Source of the DNA: Neoechinorhynchus agilis
Taxonomy: Eukaryota > Acanthocephala
Reading direction: 5' to 3'
NCBI GenBank assembly: GCA_051530055.1
Contig: CM121341.1
Span: 8,742,001-8,806,000 of the forward strand
Length of the DNA: 64,000 nt
Below the pieces are notes generated by a model. It searched no databases, was not told the origin of the DNA, and was given only the letters and a program-made list of their open reading frames with translations. This document shows positions 43,960-59,807 of this stretch, piece after piece; the stretch's first letter is position 1, and every line of letters begins with the position of its first letter. Made by a program: the position numbers and the translations under genes.

Positions 43960-44640
43960 TTGGATGAAGATTTCGTGGAGGCTCTTAATCTTTGGTGTGG
44001 AGATTCAAGCAGCGAGCAGGTACCCGTCAATGGTTGCAAACAATCAGTTTGGGAGAATTCATAACTCTTTAATTTCAGATTCTCGTGACCTGGTGAACCG
44101 AACTCGATTGGCGGCAGTCTCTACTAGAGAATCGGGTGCTTGGCTCAACGCTCTCATAAGCGTTTCTGTGGGTAGCCTCCGACGAGACAGTAAGGATCGA
44201 AGTGTCCCTGAGACTTGGAGTGCCGATGTGCACATCCCTTCGCTGCCGTTCCGAAGGGACAGTGGAATCATCAGGACGAAATGGTCTCGTCTGTCGGCGA
44301 TCAGGAGAAAGATGCTCAAAAAACGCAATTCTCTTAGTAGTGCCCTGAATACTGTGAATGCACCCAACATTTTAGAGCCGAGCAATCTTTGCCGATTCGA
44401 TGGTCGTCCCTTGGCGACCAGCCGCAGCAGCAACCGCCTCTAAGAATCGCTAAGAAGACTAAATATAAGGACCTGAATCGAAATCATCATTTCGTTCATT
44501 TTGGCGTTGGTACCGCGGCTAAAGAACGGGTCAAGCAATTGCCCAAGAGACTTAAACGAATCACTGACGACCCGAGGACAGGATCGAAGTCACAAATAAA
44601 ACCCAACAACCTTCAACGCCCGCCGCTTCCAGGTTAAAAT
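43960..44640 (+). mobile_element. RLE-type LINE, C-terminal relic
   Basis: RTRLAAVSTRESGAWLNALI, then frameshifted remains of the Cys/His region, NILEPSNLCRFDGR, and FVHFGVGTAAKER with LKRITDDPRT at the end. Several frameshifts: dead. Confidence 0.75.
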
Positions 44641-45035
44641 TGGTCGTCTCACTTTAACCTTTATTTCTTATATGTCGACGATTTCATTACTCAATCAACA
44701 TCCTACGAAATCATCCACATAAATTTAACTCTCCTCCTTCACCTACATTTATCAAGCAATCATCCCTTGGACTTTTACAACGGTCACAAGTGTGAGTATG
44801 AAAATAAATTATAAAATATTTCGTGAGCATACGCTCAACTTTAAGAAAAAAGTTTCGGAGAGTTTATACACATTTAAAAAATCGGTTTCAATTTCATCAA
44901 ATGTTCTAAAACATAAAAATAGTGTTCATAGGTTCGGATAAATTTTTTTGTCTCCAGTGAAAAGTTAACAACCTACAATAATCTGATGTAAAAGGTTCCT
45001 CGGAGGTATTATAGTGTTGCTGAGTTGATTCCTAG
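44641..45035. other. Non-coding stretch
   Basis: AT-rich, nothing recognised. Confidence 0.5.
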
Positions 45036-45038
45036 TCT

Positions 45039-45152
45039 CCGGACAATAAAGATATTGATTTATTGCGAGCTGGGCAAATTTTGGATTAATGCATGAGAAT
45101 GCTGGATGTGCCCAGCGAAATATCGCAATAAATCAATATCTTTAATGTCCGG
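45039..45152. mobile_element. Fold-back element with ~38-44-bp arms
   Basis: ccggacaataaagatattga...gctgggca pairs with tgcccagcgaaatatcgcaa...tttaatgtccgg around a ~30-bp centre. The right arm has a 6-nt insertion. Lies 170 bp past the PRMT1 stop codon. Confidence 0.75.
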
Positions 45153-45316
45153 GTCGATACGACGAAGTTTGAAGACTGGAACATAATTTTACACCAAAAC
45201 GCTCGTTTCTATAAACAATTGCTTATTAAATAGGGCACTTTTTGTGCATAATCCCAATACCCACTCGATCCAATCATTTTTACAAGTAAATGTTGGACAC
45301 TTCTCCACCTGAACGG

Positions 45317-46435
<1,119 letters not shown>

Positions 46436-46539
46436 CTATCATCGAATTTGAGTCGCTCAAAAAAAGAAATGCCCCAGTCAGGTCTTTAATCCGATCAAAG
46501 CAAGTCTCAAACACGCTAACAATTAAGCGAAATTGCGTT

Positions 46540-47830
46540 TACAGTAATGCAGGTCCGGTGGCTTTCTTAACGCTCTACCAATCCCGTCGATTGATTTCTA
46601 AAATAGATGATTGCTCCTTTCGTCTCGCTTTGGCGTGGCTCGCTCAATCTCATTGATTTGCAAATGAGATGCCAAGATGTAGACACCAAAGGAATCCATG
46701 AACTTGATTGTCCGAAAACGATACATCGCCACAGCTTGGCTAATACTCTAATACGCAAGGCTTCGCCAGCGGCATTGCATCTCTCGTCGAGGAGGTCAAT
46801 TTAATTAGGGATACTTTTAAAAACAAACTACAATTACTAAAGAATTAGTTCTCAGCCTCACCCAAATGGTTTTGTGGTTTTCTTAACGCTTTAGCAATGT
46901 CGTCGATTGATTTCTAAAATTGCTGATTGCTTCTTTGGTCTCGCTTTGGCGTGGATTGCTCAATCTCATTGATTTGCAAATGAGATGCGAAGACGTGAAC
47001 ACCAAAGGAATCCATGAGCTTGATTGTCCGATAACGATACATCGCCACAGCTTGACTAATACTCTAATATCCAAGGCTTCGACAGTGGCATTGCATCTCT
47101 CGTTGAGGAGGTCCATTTAATTAGGGATACTTTTAAAAACAAACTACAATTACTATAGAATGAGTTCTTAGCCTTACCCAAATGGTCCTGTGGTTTTCTT
47201 AACGCTTTAGCAATGTCGTCGATTGATTTCTAAAATTGCTGATTGCTTCTTTGGTCTCGATTTGGCGTGGATTGCTCAATCTCATTGATTTGCAAATGAG
47301 AGGCCAAGACGTGGACACCAAAGGAATCCATGAACTTGATTGTCCGAAAACGATACATCGCCACAGCTTGGCTAATAATCTAATACTCAAGGCTTCGCCA
47401 GCGGCATTGCATCTCTCATCGAGGAGGTCAATTTAATTAGGGACACTTTTAAAAACAAACTACAATTACTATAGAATGAGTTCGCAGCCGCAGCCAAATG
47501 GTTTTGTGGTTTTCTTAACGCTTTACCAATGTCGTTGATTGGTACTAAAATAGATGATCGCTCCTCGGATCTCGCTTTGGCGTGGATTGCTCAATCTCAT
47601 TGATTTGCAAATGAGATGCCAAGACGTGGACACCAAAGGAATTCACGAAATTGATTGTCCGAAAACGATACATCGCCACAGCTTGTCTAATAATCTAATA
47701 CTCAAGGCTTCGACAGTGGCATTGCATCTCTCATCGAGGAGGTCCATTTAATTAGGGATACTTTTAAAAACAAACTACAATTACTAAAGAATTAGTTAGC
47801 AGCCGCAGCCAAATGCTTTTGTGGCGAATT
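46540..47830 (+). repeat. Tandem array of four ~316-bp monomers
   Basis: Four head-to-tail units with equivalent points at 46607, 46920, 47236 and 47554 (spacings 313, 316, 318). Each has aacgctttaccaatgtcgtc, the LWRG...LIDLQMR frame, atttgcaaat, the HELDCPKTIHRHSLAN frame, a CTCGTCGAGGAGGTCAATTT-like box and aaaacaaactacaattacta. Units differ by 5-10% and all keep a 60-66-residue frame. No LINE RT is attached here, unlike at 10.6 and 57.3 kb. Confidence 0.93.
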
Positions 47831-47900
47831 ATTTTAAACTAATTTGCGCATTTTGATCTCTTGGACAATGTATAAAAAAGAACTAAGAATGGTGTTAAAT

Positions 47901-47966
47901 AAACAAGGTGAAAAGACGAAGTTCGTCTTTCGGCACGCCCTGCAATCCTATTCACCTTGCTTGTTA
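47901..47966. repeat. Nested hairpin
   Basis: Outer arms aaacaaggtgaa and ttcaccttgcttgtt enclose an inner perfect hairpin aagacgaa-ttcgtctt. Short and isolated. May be the tip of a fold-back element. Confidence 0.5.
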
Positions 47967-48229
47967 AATTAATATTATCCTCCATTGCGAATTTTTTGTT
48001 CGTTTAGATTCTGAGAACATTTTTTACTGAATATAATCTGCGGCTTAATAAAATTTCATATAACATATTTACACTTTATTTACAAATCTTCAACATTTTT
48101 ACAGTGAACGTTTGCAAAAGGCAATGGAACAAACTTCACCGGCCAAATTCAGAAGTAATGGACGGTTAACGAATTGATTTGTCGAATAAACGCTCTTGCC
48201 ACTAAATTGATCCAGTTTCAGTTTATATC

Positions 48230-51613
<3,384 letters not shown>

Positions 51614-52450
51614 TAAACCAAACTTATAGAAAACGTGTTATAGCGAAGTTACGATTTCTCTGTAGTCGTTCAGTAGATTAAAGGAAGGCAAAAAAGTTGT
51701 ACGTAGATCATTTAGAACGATACGAAACCCACAACAAATAGACAAACAAGCTTGTTATCTACCAAATATTTACGGCTTTGTTCTTTGTACCCAATAACAT
51801 TCAAAAGCACGTTTATGATAATAACGCCAGTGATTTGTTTCAAATGTCTTCTTATTTATGTTTTAATTCTGAAAATCTAATTCAGTTCGTGCAAGAGGAA
51901 AATTCGCATTTTTCTGTACTTATTCAATATTATTTGCGAAATTTAAGACAATAAAGCAATTTTCGCTTTTACTTGTAGATATTCATTGAAGTAACATCTT
52001 AGTTTTTTCTACACTGACATGCGATTCGGGACTACGAAATTATTATAGTAATTCACTTAATAAACTGCATTCGCTTTTTCTTTTGAGATTGTGTATATCT
52101 AAACTAAGATAACGAGTAAAGTTCTTGTATGATCTTCCAACTTTATTACTACATAGAAAAAATTGATTTGCGAAGGCGTAAAATTTTTTAACTGTCGAAA
52201 ATGGAAATTAATCCAAAAAAATGTTAGTGATGTCCGAAAAAAAAATTTGCCTTAAATATATTTGTTATAATGATACAAAAACGATTTATTGTATAACAAT
52301 CCTCTATGATTAATCATGTTTTCATCGATGAGTTGAATTTACAAATCATTTCCACTTGACAATTGGGAGGTAAATACGAGATCTAATTATTAGCTTTTTG
52401 TATATGCATGTTTTTTTAGAATTTAGTGTGCCTTTTAGTATGGAATTAAA
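51614..52450. other. AT-rich non-coding stretch
   Basis: Upstream side of the low-complexity protein gene. No TATA box identified with confidence. Confidence 0.45.
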
Positions 52451-52454
52451 GTTA

Positions 52455-52615
52455 AATCACTTTCACTATCGCTCCGGATCACTCAGCCGCCGTCCTGGTA
52501 AGGACGGATTCAGCGTTCCGTCCCGTTGCACAGCCAGACTCATGTTTTGTACGAGGAATGTTTCTGATCTCGGATCGACAGTGATTCGTCCGAATCTCTT
52601 GGACGCATGTGTCTG
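52455..52615 (-). mobile_element. RLE-type LINE 3' tail
   Basis: gctccggatcactcagccgc, ggacggattcagcgttccgt and ccgttgcacagccagactca match 21245-21320: the end of the ORF and 3' end of the element on the minus strand. Confidence 0.75.
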
Positions 52616-53845
52616 TATCATCACCCCTCGAAATTTTTAGCAAAAGATATAACGTTTTCCTATAATTTTTCTTCTATTTATTAATTCGCATTTGAATACA
52701 ATGCTTCTTTTGCTCCTAACGTCAACTTTAAGCCTAGCAAGAACGTCATTGAAGTATATAAATACATCGAACTATCATCTTAGAAAATATATCTACTTTC
52801 TTCGCTGGATGTGATCTTATTTAATATGGAATTTAAGCCTAAATAAACCTGCGATGTTAGGAAAAAATTTAACTTCTTTTCAGACCTGATTGGCTAAAAT
52901 AATACTTTTTTACCCAATGAGCAAACGGACTAACATTCGCTTGTTAACAGGCTAAAGACTTGCGTTCGTATAAAGACGCCTAAAATCTTAAAACGTAAGC
53001 AGTCTTGTTTATTTTATATTTTTGCTGGTTTTGCTATTCTAAATTTTTAAACAAGAATCTTAATGACGCTGTTAATTATGATCTATTTCTCAGATATTAT
53101 CGAAGGGTTTGGTAAAAAATTAAAATACAGAACCTTCTTTTTAATAAAATCAGTTGAGATGCTAAAACTTTCACGTCAGGACTTAAAATTGAGAACGTTT
53201 TTATGAACAAAGTAATATTCGAGGCATTAGATTCACGCAAAAGTAAAAAAATTTAACACACGCAACATCTAGTTTTTGGTCCCATTAAAATATTACGGTG
53301 CTGCTGAATTCAAGGTGAAAAATTTATTTACGACTATTTAAATATTCAAAGTCAGAGAAGTCGTCTAGCTACTAGACTGATAGAAGAAAATGTAACAACA
53401 AAATCATCCTGTGATAGATGTGTTAATCCATGAGGATTGAAAATCTCAACTTTTCTCCATTAAATTCCTCCGCATCTTATTATCTAGTTCAAATATTGCT
53501 GACCTTTGGTTTTTCTAACGTATGAAGAAACATCGAATTGTTTCAAATGCCGTTTTAGATTTCTCAAATAATTCATAACTGAAAAGACAAAATGTTTGCC
53601 GCCGACTATTCTGTCTTTTCAATTGACATTTTTGATCCAACGTGACTAAGGAATCGATAAAATCCAAGATGCTCAAAAGCACTTACTGACTTCAACATGA
53701 ATTTTCGTTGTCTTGAAATCTTAAACGTTTACTGATATTAACAATAAGTCGTGCTTTTGTGCCACCGCCTTATGAAGACATCCTGGTCAAAATTCAGAGC
53801 ACACTATAAAAATTTAATGAAAAAGTCTAAAATTTATTAATTTAC
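52616..53845. other. AT-rich non-coding stretch
   Basis: No gene recognised. Confidence 0.5.
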
Positions 53846-53849
53846 AACG

Positions 53850-54720
53850 ATTACAATTTATTCCTGTGAACTTCTTGACGTTGCCAGTATACTGGCAGCG
53901 TTCCCTCGCTGCATCGCAATTGCGATTCGCTGAGCGAGAAAATTTCTAGAGCGCGGTTCCCCCGTCATCCTTTTCGTCTTAATTCGTCGAGGAGAGTGAG
54001 CGCTGACGGTCCCAAGGCTCCACGGCGAAAGGGACGAAATAATAGGTCCTTAAAAGCTCTCTGTATTTTGTACGTTTTCGGACTTCAGCTACGACCGCTG
54101 AACCTTCAGGGCTCCTTTTTGAAAAGGGAAAATTACTGGGGGCAAGCGTGTCCACGCAAGTCGCATCCCATAAAAGGGGCTTCCCCTCCCGCCATGGAAA
54201 AACCGTGACACCGTCAGGTCGCTTGCTGTCTAGGCGGCACAAGTTACTTGGCTCTAAAATATCGGGCACGTGAGCGGAATCTAGGGCTCTACTCAAAATT
54301 GAGTTCAATTCTGAGTGTCTTGGAAACCTCCCTCTGGACATTTTACAACAGAGGCCGTGTCTGCCATTGGCTTCAACTATAGATCCGCAGCGACAGCGAT
54401 GCGGGATACAAATATCCTGGCCCAATCTTAAAGAAACTGCGACCCTTAACGTAGAATCCCCTAGAAGAGTTCCGATTGTCGGGGCGGGGAGAGCATTTAG
54501 CCAGGCTCCCGATTCCTTTGTAGAACACGCCGCAAGACGAACTTGGGAAACCTCGTCGAGAAGATCATTAAAGGATTTGTGAATCTTCTTTATGAGGGGA
54601 AGGTCCAAGGCCGACTGCTTGTGGTCATTTTCCGGAAGGTGCAGGATCTCTGTCCGGGATTGCCAGATCGACAAACCGTCCAAATAACGTTGGGAGTTTT
54701 GTCTCATGTTGGAAAGGGCT
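53850..54720 (-). mobile_element. RLE-type LINE, best C-terminal copy
   Basis: A 242-residue open frame (53979-54707), then the last block in another frame to about 53860. It reads LPLIKKIHKSFNDLLDEVSQ, RLAACSTKESGAWLNALP, HRCRCGSIVEANGRHGLCC (Cys-x-Cys...His...Cys), RFPRHSELNSILSRALDSAH, RPDGVTVFPWREGKPLLWDA and YYFVPFAVEPW. The RPD-x15-D pair and the metal-binding motif before it are the signature of R2-type restriction-like endonucleases. A frameshift near the end and 5' truncation make it inactive. It defines the domain best. Confidence 0.88.
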
Positions 54721-55060
54721 TCCGCATACGTTTTACTGGCTCGGTAAGAGGTATAAATTTGTTGATTAATTCCGTGTTTCTTGCAAACACGAAATATATA
54801 TATATTTTATGACATTGCCGAAGGAAACGCTAATTTAATTGGCAATCGATTGATATTTTGATATCAATGATGAAGGATGTTCGTCTCAAAATTGAAACGA
54901 GAATAACTTACAGTTTTGCAATCGGCTCGCTGAGATATGCGAAATGAATCGACCTAATTTTAGTTGACGTGGTAAATTGCATGTCTTAAATTCGTCTCGT
55001 TCGAGCGGGAATGTGTCCGTTCGTTTAAGAATATTCGCCTGAGTTGGAAGTTTCGTTCTT
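54721..55060. other. Non-coding stretch
   Basis: Between the LINE and the Gypsy fossil. Nothing recognised. Confidence 0.4.
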
Positions 55061-56435
55061 GTGGGAATTGGCGGATATTGTTTGCAGGAACGCTTGTGTC
55101 TTTCCTTGACACTGTTGGCGCCGTCGTCCCCGCGTCATCACCGCGGTTTTGCTACCATTTAGCACGCGCCCCTCGTGGTGTTTGGTGTTTTTTGTGCAAT
55201 AAAGCTCCTGTTTTGGTCATAGATCGATTTATGAGGGCCCAGTGGCCGTGTGGTGTGCGCGTTCACAATGCGGTTGATATGTCGAAGGTTCAACGTCACC
55301 GATCGCTGGGTTCCACTGGTGTGCAAGGCTGATCGCCCATCGGCCCCCTTCGAGTGCGGCTTAGCGCCTCCGTTGTGTGAAAGTTCCGTCGATAAAGTCA
55401 AGCCGAAAGGACACATAGGAATCTGGAAAAAGATGTCAATGGACAGATTATTGAAGCGAGGAGTTTTAAAAGTAGTGGACCCGGCCGAAAACGAAGTCAG
55501 TCGGATTCCCTGAATAGTGGCGGTCAGAATGTGCGGATTTCAGAAGCACGCTCAACCCGCATTTAATGGCCGAATCGTATCAGATGCCGATGGTGGACGG
55601 GTTGTTAAGCAAATTCGCTGGTGGGAAGAAATATTCAGTTTTGAACTTATTGGATGCCAACTTACAAGTCGAACTCAACGAGGAAAGCAGCAAATTGTGT
55701 GTAATCGCGACACCTTTTGGTCTATTCCGATACAGGCGATTGCCTTTTGGTCTCACTAATGCGCCTCAATTTTTCCAAAGGATCATTGATGATATACTAA
55801 AAAAGTTGGTAACGTTGGAGTGTATCTTGACGATATAATTGTCACGGGAGCAAACGATGAGATTCACTTCCAAAATCTTAGAGAAGTGTTGATGTTATTG
55901 GACGAGAAGGGGGTGAATTTAAAATTGGAAAAGTGCCAACTTATGCAAACACGAGTTGCTTACATAGGCCATATACTGGAAGATGACTGGGTAAGATCGG
56001 ATGAAACAAAAGGACCCGATGAGCGTTGCAATCCCAAAGAACAAAACAGAGTTAAAATGTTTCCTAGGGATGGCTACATATCAGGAGAGATTTGTGCCAC
56101 ATTTACAAAGGATGTGTCAACCTTTGTACGAGCTATTAAAAAGAGACACTTGCTGGACTTGGACAAGAATAGAAATGAGGCATTCAAAAAAGTGAAGGCG
56201 GTCATGTCAAAAGCTCAGAAGGCTATTCCGTTCGATCCCAATCTTCCAGTGATTATCAGAAGCGACGCAAGCAACCAAGGCTATGGAGCGGCTCTTTTCC
56301 AATCACATGAAGGTGTTGCAAGACCGATCATCTTTGCTTCAAGGTTGCTGGATGAGGTCCAAGTCAGCGAAGACCAGCGCGGCCTTATGCCAGGTAAAGC
56401 ACAATTGACGCGAGCTGTGGCGCTTGAATTTTACC
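55060..56435 (+). mobile_element. Fossil Ty3/Gypsy-type retroelement, pol fragment
   Basis: An old retroelement piece. Recognisable parts in order are the approach to reverse transcriptase, the RT core (LPFGLTNAPQFFQRIID; YLDDIIVTG) and the start of RNase H (IIRSDASNQGYGAALFQ; IIFASRLLDE). These assign it to the Ty3/Gypsy group. It is broken, with several breaks. The capsid region, integrase and long terminal repeats are not recognisable in the window. Its 3' side is cut off near 56435 by a LINE endonuclease fragment in the opposite orientation. Moderately old. Confidence 0.85.
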
Positions 56436-56645
56436 CTAATCCAGAGGTCGGCCACGAGTACTCGGTGTTGCATCGCACACTCTTCGCCTAATATGGTCTT
56501 GACATTCCAGACTTCGCCCCACTTCGCTATCGGGTACAAAATAAAATCGATTTGACCTTCCGACGCTCGAGTATGTGTGTAGGTGTCTTGGATCTTTTGG
56601 AAAGTATTCGAAATACGTAAATCCAACGCTGCTGCATAGTCCAAC
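56435..56645 (-). mobile_element. RTE/BovB-like LINE endonuclease fragment
   Basis: On the minus strand: LLDYAAALDLRISNTFQKIQ, SEGQIDFILYPIAKWGEVWN and ILGEECAMQHRVLVADLWIR, the C-terminal half of an APE-type endonuclease of RTE-like LINEs. It is fused at 56645 to the monomer. Same endonuclease as at 11155-11440, but joined at a different point. Confidence 0.8.
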
Positions 56646-57400
56646 AGCTTTCTCATTGATTTGCAAATAAGAGGCCAAGACGTAGACACCAAAGGAATCC
56701 ATGAACTTGATTGTCCGAAAACGATACATCGCCACAGCTTGGCAAATAATCTAATACTCAAGGCTTCGACAGTGGCATTGCATCTCTCGTTGAGGAGGTC
56801 AATTTAATTAGGGATACTTTTAAAAACAAACTACAATTACTATAGAATGAGTTCGCAGCCGCAGCCAAATGGTTTTGTGGTTTTCTTAACGCTTTACCTA
56901 TCCCGTCGATTGATTTCTAGAATTGCTGATTGCTCCTTTCGTCTCGCTTTGCCGTGGCTCGCTCAATCTCATTGATTTGCAAATGAGATGCCAAGATGTA
57001 GACACCAGCGGAATTCACGAACTTGATTTTCCGAAAACGATACATCGCCACAGCTTGGCTAATAATCTAATACTCAAGGCTTCGACAGTGGCATTGCATC
57101 TCTCGCCGAGGAGGTCAATTTAATTAGGGAAACTTTTAAAAACAAACTCCAATTACTAAAGAATTAGTTCACAGCCTCAACCAAATGTTCCTGTGATTTT
57201 CTTAACGCTTTACCAATGCCGTCGATTGATTTCTAAAATAGATGATTGCTCCTTTCGTCTCGCTTTGGCGTGGAGGAGGTCATTTAATTAGGGAACTTTT
57301 AAAAACAAACTCAATTACTAAGAATTGTTGTTTGTGGTGTTTTTGTTTGTGGGGGTGGTGTTTTGTGGTTGGTTGGCTATCTCTAATACGCAAGGCTTCG
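56645..57400 (+). repeat. ~316-bp monomers, about 2.3 copies
   Basis: Partial copy 56645-56880, full copy to about 57215, and a copy truncated within 57215-57300 that jumps from ctttggcgtgg to gaggaggtc. Then comes a T/G-rich stretch (tttttgtttgtgggggtggt) and the last monomer piece (cgcaaggcttcgacagtggt) leading into the LINE at 57400. Confidence 0.85.
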
Positions 57401-58870
57401 ACAGTGGTATTGCATCTCTCGTTAAGTAGGTCGGTTTTAGTGGAGATGGCGGAAATGACCAAACAATTCAGTGGTAAAGATGCCGTCTCCATGGCACTTC
57501 AGCTACTCGAAAACGATGGCAAAGAGCAAATTGCCCTTCGCAGTTTCAGGATCTCGAACCGTCGCTCGCCCTTTTTCTAACCTTTCTGGATATTAAGACA
57601 ATTGGTATCGTCCGATTAAGCACCGCAGCATTTTTAACAAAGTTTGGAAAATGGTTAGTCGTAACAACGAAACTATTTTTTATCAGATAATCAGCGACTG
57701 AATTCCGGCTCAAATTATCGGCAACGGATGGCCCACGTAACCTCGACAATAATCCCTCCCACGTAACCCGTATCATTCAACTTTATTTATCTCAAGCTTT
57801 TGACTCAGTGGACCATTCACTCCTTCTCCGGGCCCACTCCGATTTTGGTCTCAACTTGTAGCAGATCCACTGGCTCGAATCTTATCTTCGCAGTCACAAA
57901 CAATACATTCATTCTCGGGCTAAGGTACTGTGCTGTCACCACTTCTCTGTAGCATTTTCCTAAACGACCTCAAACCTCTCTCCTCTCATTCTAACCTTTT
58001 CTTTTGTCGACGATATCACCATCATCGCCCATTCACCACCACACCTCTCGCTTTCTTTAACCTCTAAAGAAATCACCTAGAAGATTGGTGCGCCAATCAC
58101 AAACTCTACCTTAATTTCTCTAAATGCTTCAAAATGATCCCCTCATTCTCTCGAAACCCTATATTCTCCCCTGAGCTTCTAAATGGCATCCTACGAGTAA
58201 CCTCCCTAAGAATTCTGGGTATCCAATTTCAATCAAATTTGAAATGAGACTCGCATATCGTTCTTTCCCTCAAGCACAACACTTAAAATTTATCTCCTCA
58301 AACGCTTCCGACATTTAGGAATCCCTTCACCGGATCTTTACATATTTTACTTCGGCTTTATCTTACAATCCCTCACCGACGGTAATCCTGTCCAAATCTC
58401 AAATCCGTCGTCTTGAAATGTTTCACGGAGAAGAGCATCTAAAATTTGCACAACTGATTTTCCCCCTATCACCGAGTGCCTTTATAAGATTTTCAACGTC
58501 TCTCAACCCTTGAACCACAATTTCTTCCACATATCGCTCCCTTTCCACACGAGCACAACACTCGTAATCCTAATTCGTTTTATTCTCCCTCGACCTCACA
58601 CCTCCCTAAATTTACGCTCCTTTTTCCATGCTGCCAAATCTAATGAATCTGAGGAAAGACCAACCTTACAAGCGCTCCTCCAAACAACAACCACCATTTC
58701 CCACCAGAACGGACCATCCAACCCAACCGGATTTGCCAATGACCAAAGGTATATGGGTCTAATTTCGTAAATAACAAAATAAACGCGTTATTATTATAAT
58801 CTTCGAGCCAATGGAGGATAAAGATGTTCCCCACTCTCGGAAAGGTGTGCCCAGAGAGAATAAGTGTAAA
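57400..58870 (+). mobile_element. CR1/Jockey-like LINE fragment, reverse transcriptase and tail
   Basis: A short frame (VLVEMAEMTKQFSGKDAVSM...LLENDGKEQIAL) is followed, in other frames, by LYLSQAFDSVDHSLLLRAHS, WLESYLRSHKQYIHSRAK, and VDDITIIAHSP in the RT palm. Then comes a 3' part with TTITISHQN-like remains ending near 58870. Many stops. The same element lies reversed at 9331-10600. Confidence 0.8.
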
Positions 58871-59807
58871 AATTATATGACTATATTTATATCAATTATT
58901 TTTGTAGCCTGAGCTCGCATGTTTCTCTTAGCCAATACAGTTCAATCTCTTCGTAAATTAGTTGGATTATGGTTCTAAAAATTACGGATTATTAGTTTTT
59001 AATAGGTGAGCTTGCAAAGAATTGAAATTGATCTAACAACATGCTGGTTCTTTATTTGTAGACATTTCGTTCTCACTGATTATCCTCAGAATTTGCATTT
59101 TGAGACGCGCCCAAGAGAGAAACATGTCGTTAATCATCGAAGGTGGTTCTTGTTTTAGAAGTATTTTATTGGAATGATCCATAAGTTGTTTAGCGCAAAA
59201 CAAATAAAATGGTAATTGTAAAAAAGATTTCTATCCCCTCTAAAATTCACTACTAGAGTTTTAAGCATCGGTTAGCAATGGATTCTAATTTTTTGCTGAA
59301 ACCAAAAATTTATCTTCATAGTGTCTATCTCCTTATTTGGCCCACTATAATCGTATTTAAAGCACCATTAAAAAAACTTGCAGTTGTTTTTATACAGCTT
59401 ATCAATACTTTTTCTGTGCTGAAGAAAACGCACCCTTACAACGGGGGATTTTCGTCTCTCGAAGATAATCTTAACAATTATATTTCGAATATTTTTTCTA
59501 TATGACTCGAAGTTTTGCTCATACTTTTTTAACGTAATAAAAAGGATTTCGATCTGATCGCGCCAGAAATAATTGCTAGCGTCAATTCCCTACGCTATCT
59601 TCAACGTATTTTGACTTATTCTATTCCAATCGAGTTTTATAAAGTGGCACGGGATAATAACGTTTTACGGTACGCAGTTTACTTTAAATCCCCTGCTTGT
59701 ACTACGATGTCAAAATCTTAATTCGAAAAATAGAACTCATTGGCATGACAACCAGATTTTCGGGACAAAAATATTATTAGAAAGTTGCGGTACATTTTGC
59801 GGAGAAA
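58871..59807. other. Non-coding spacer upstream of the last gene
   Basis: AT-rich. A 75-residue frame at 59278-59505 has no recognised family. Confidence 0.45.
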
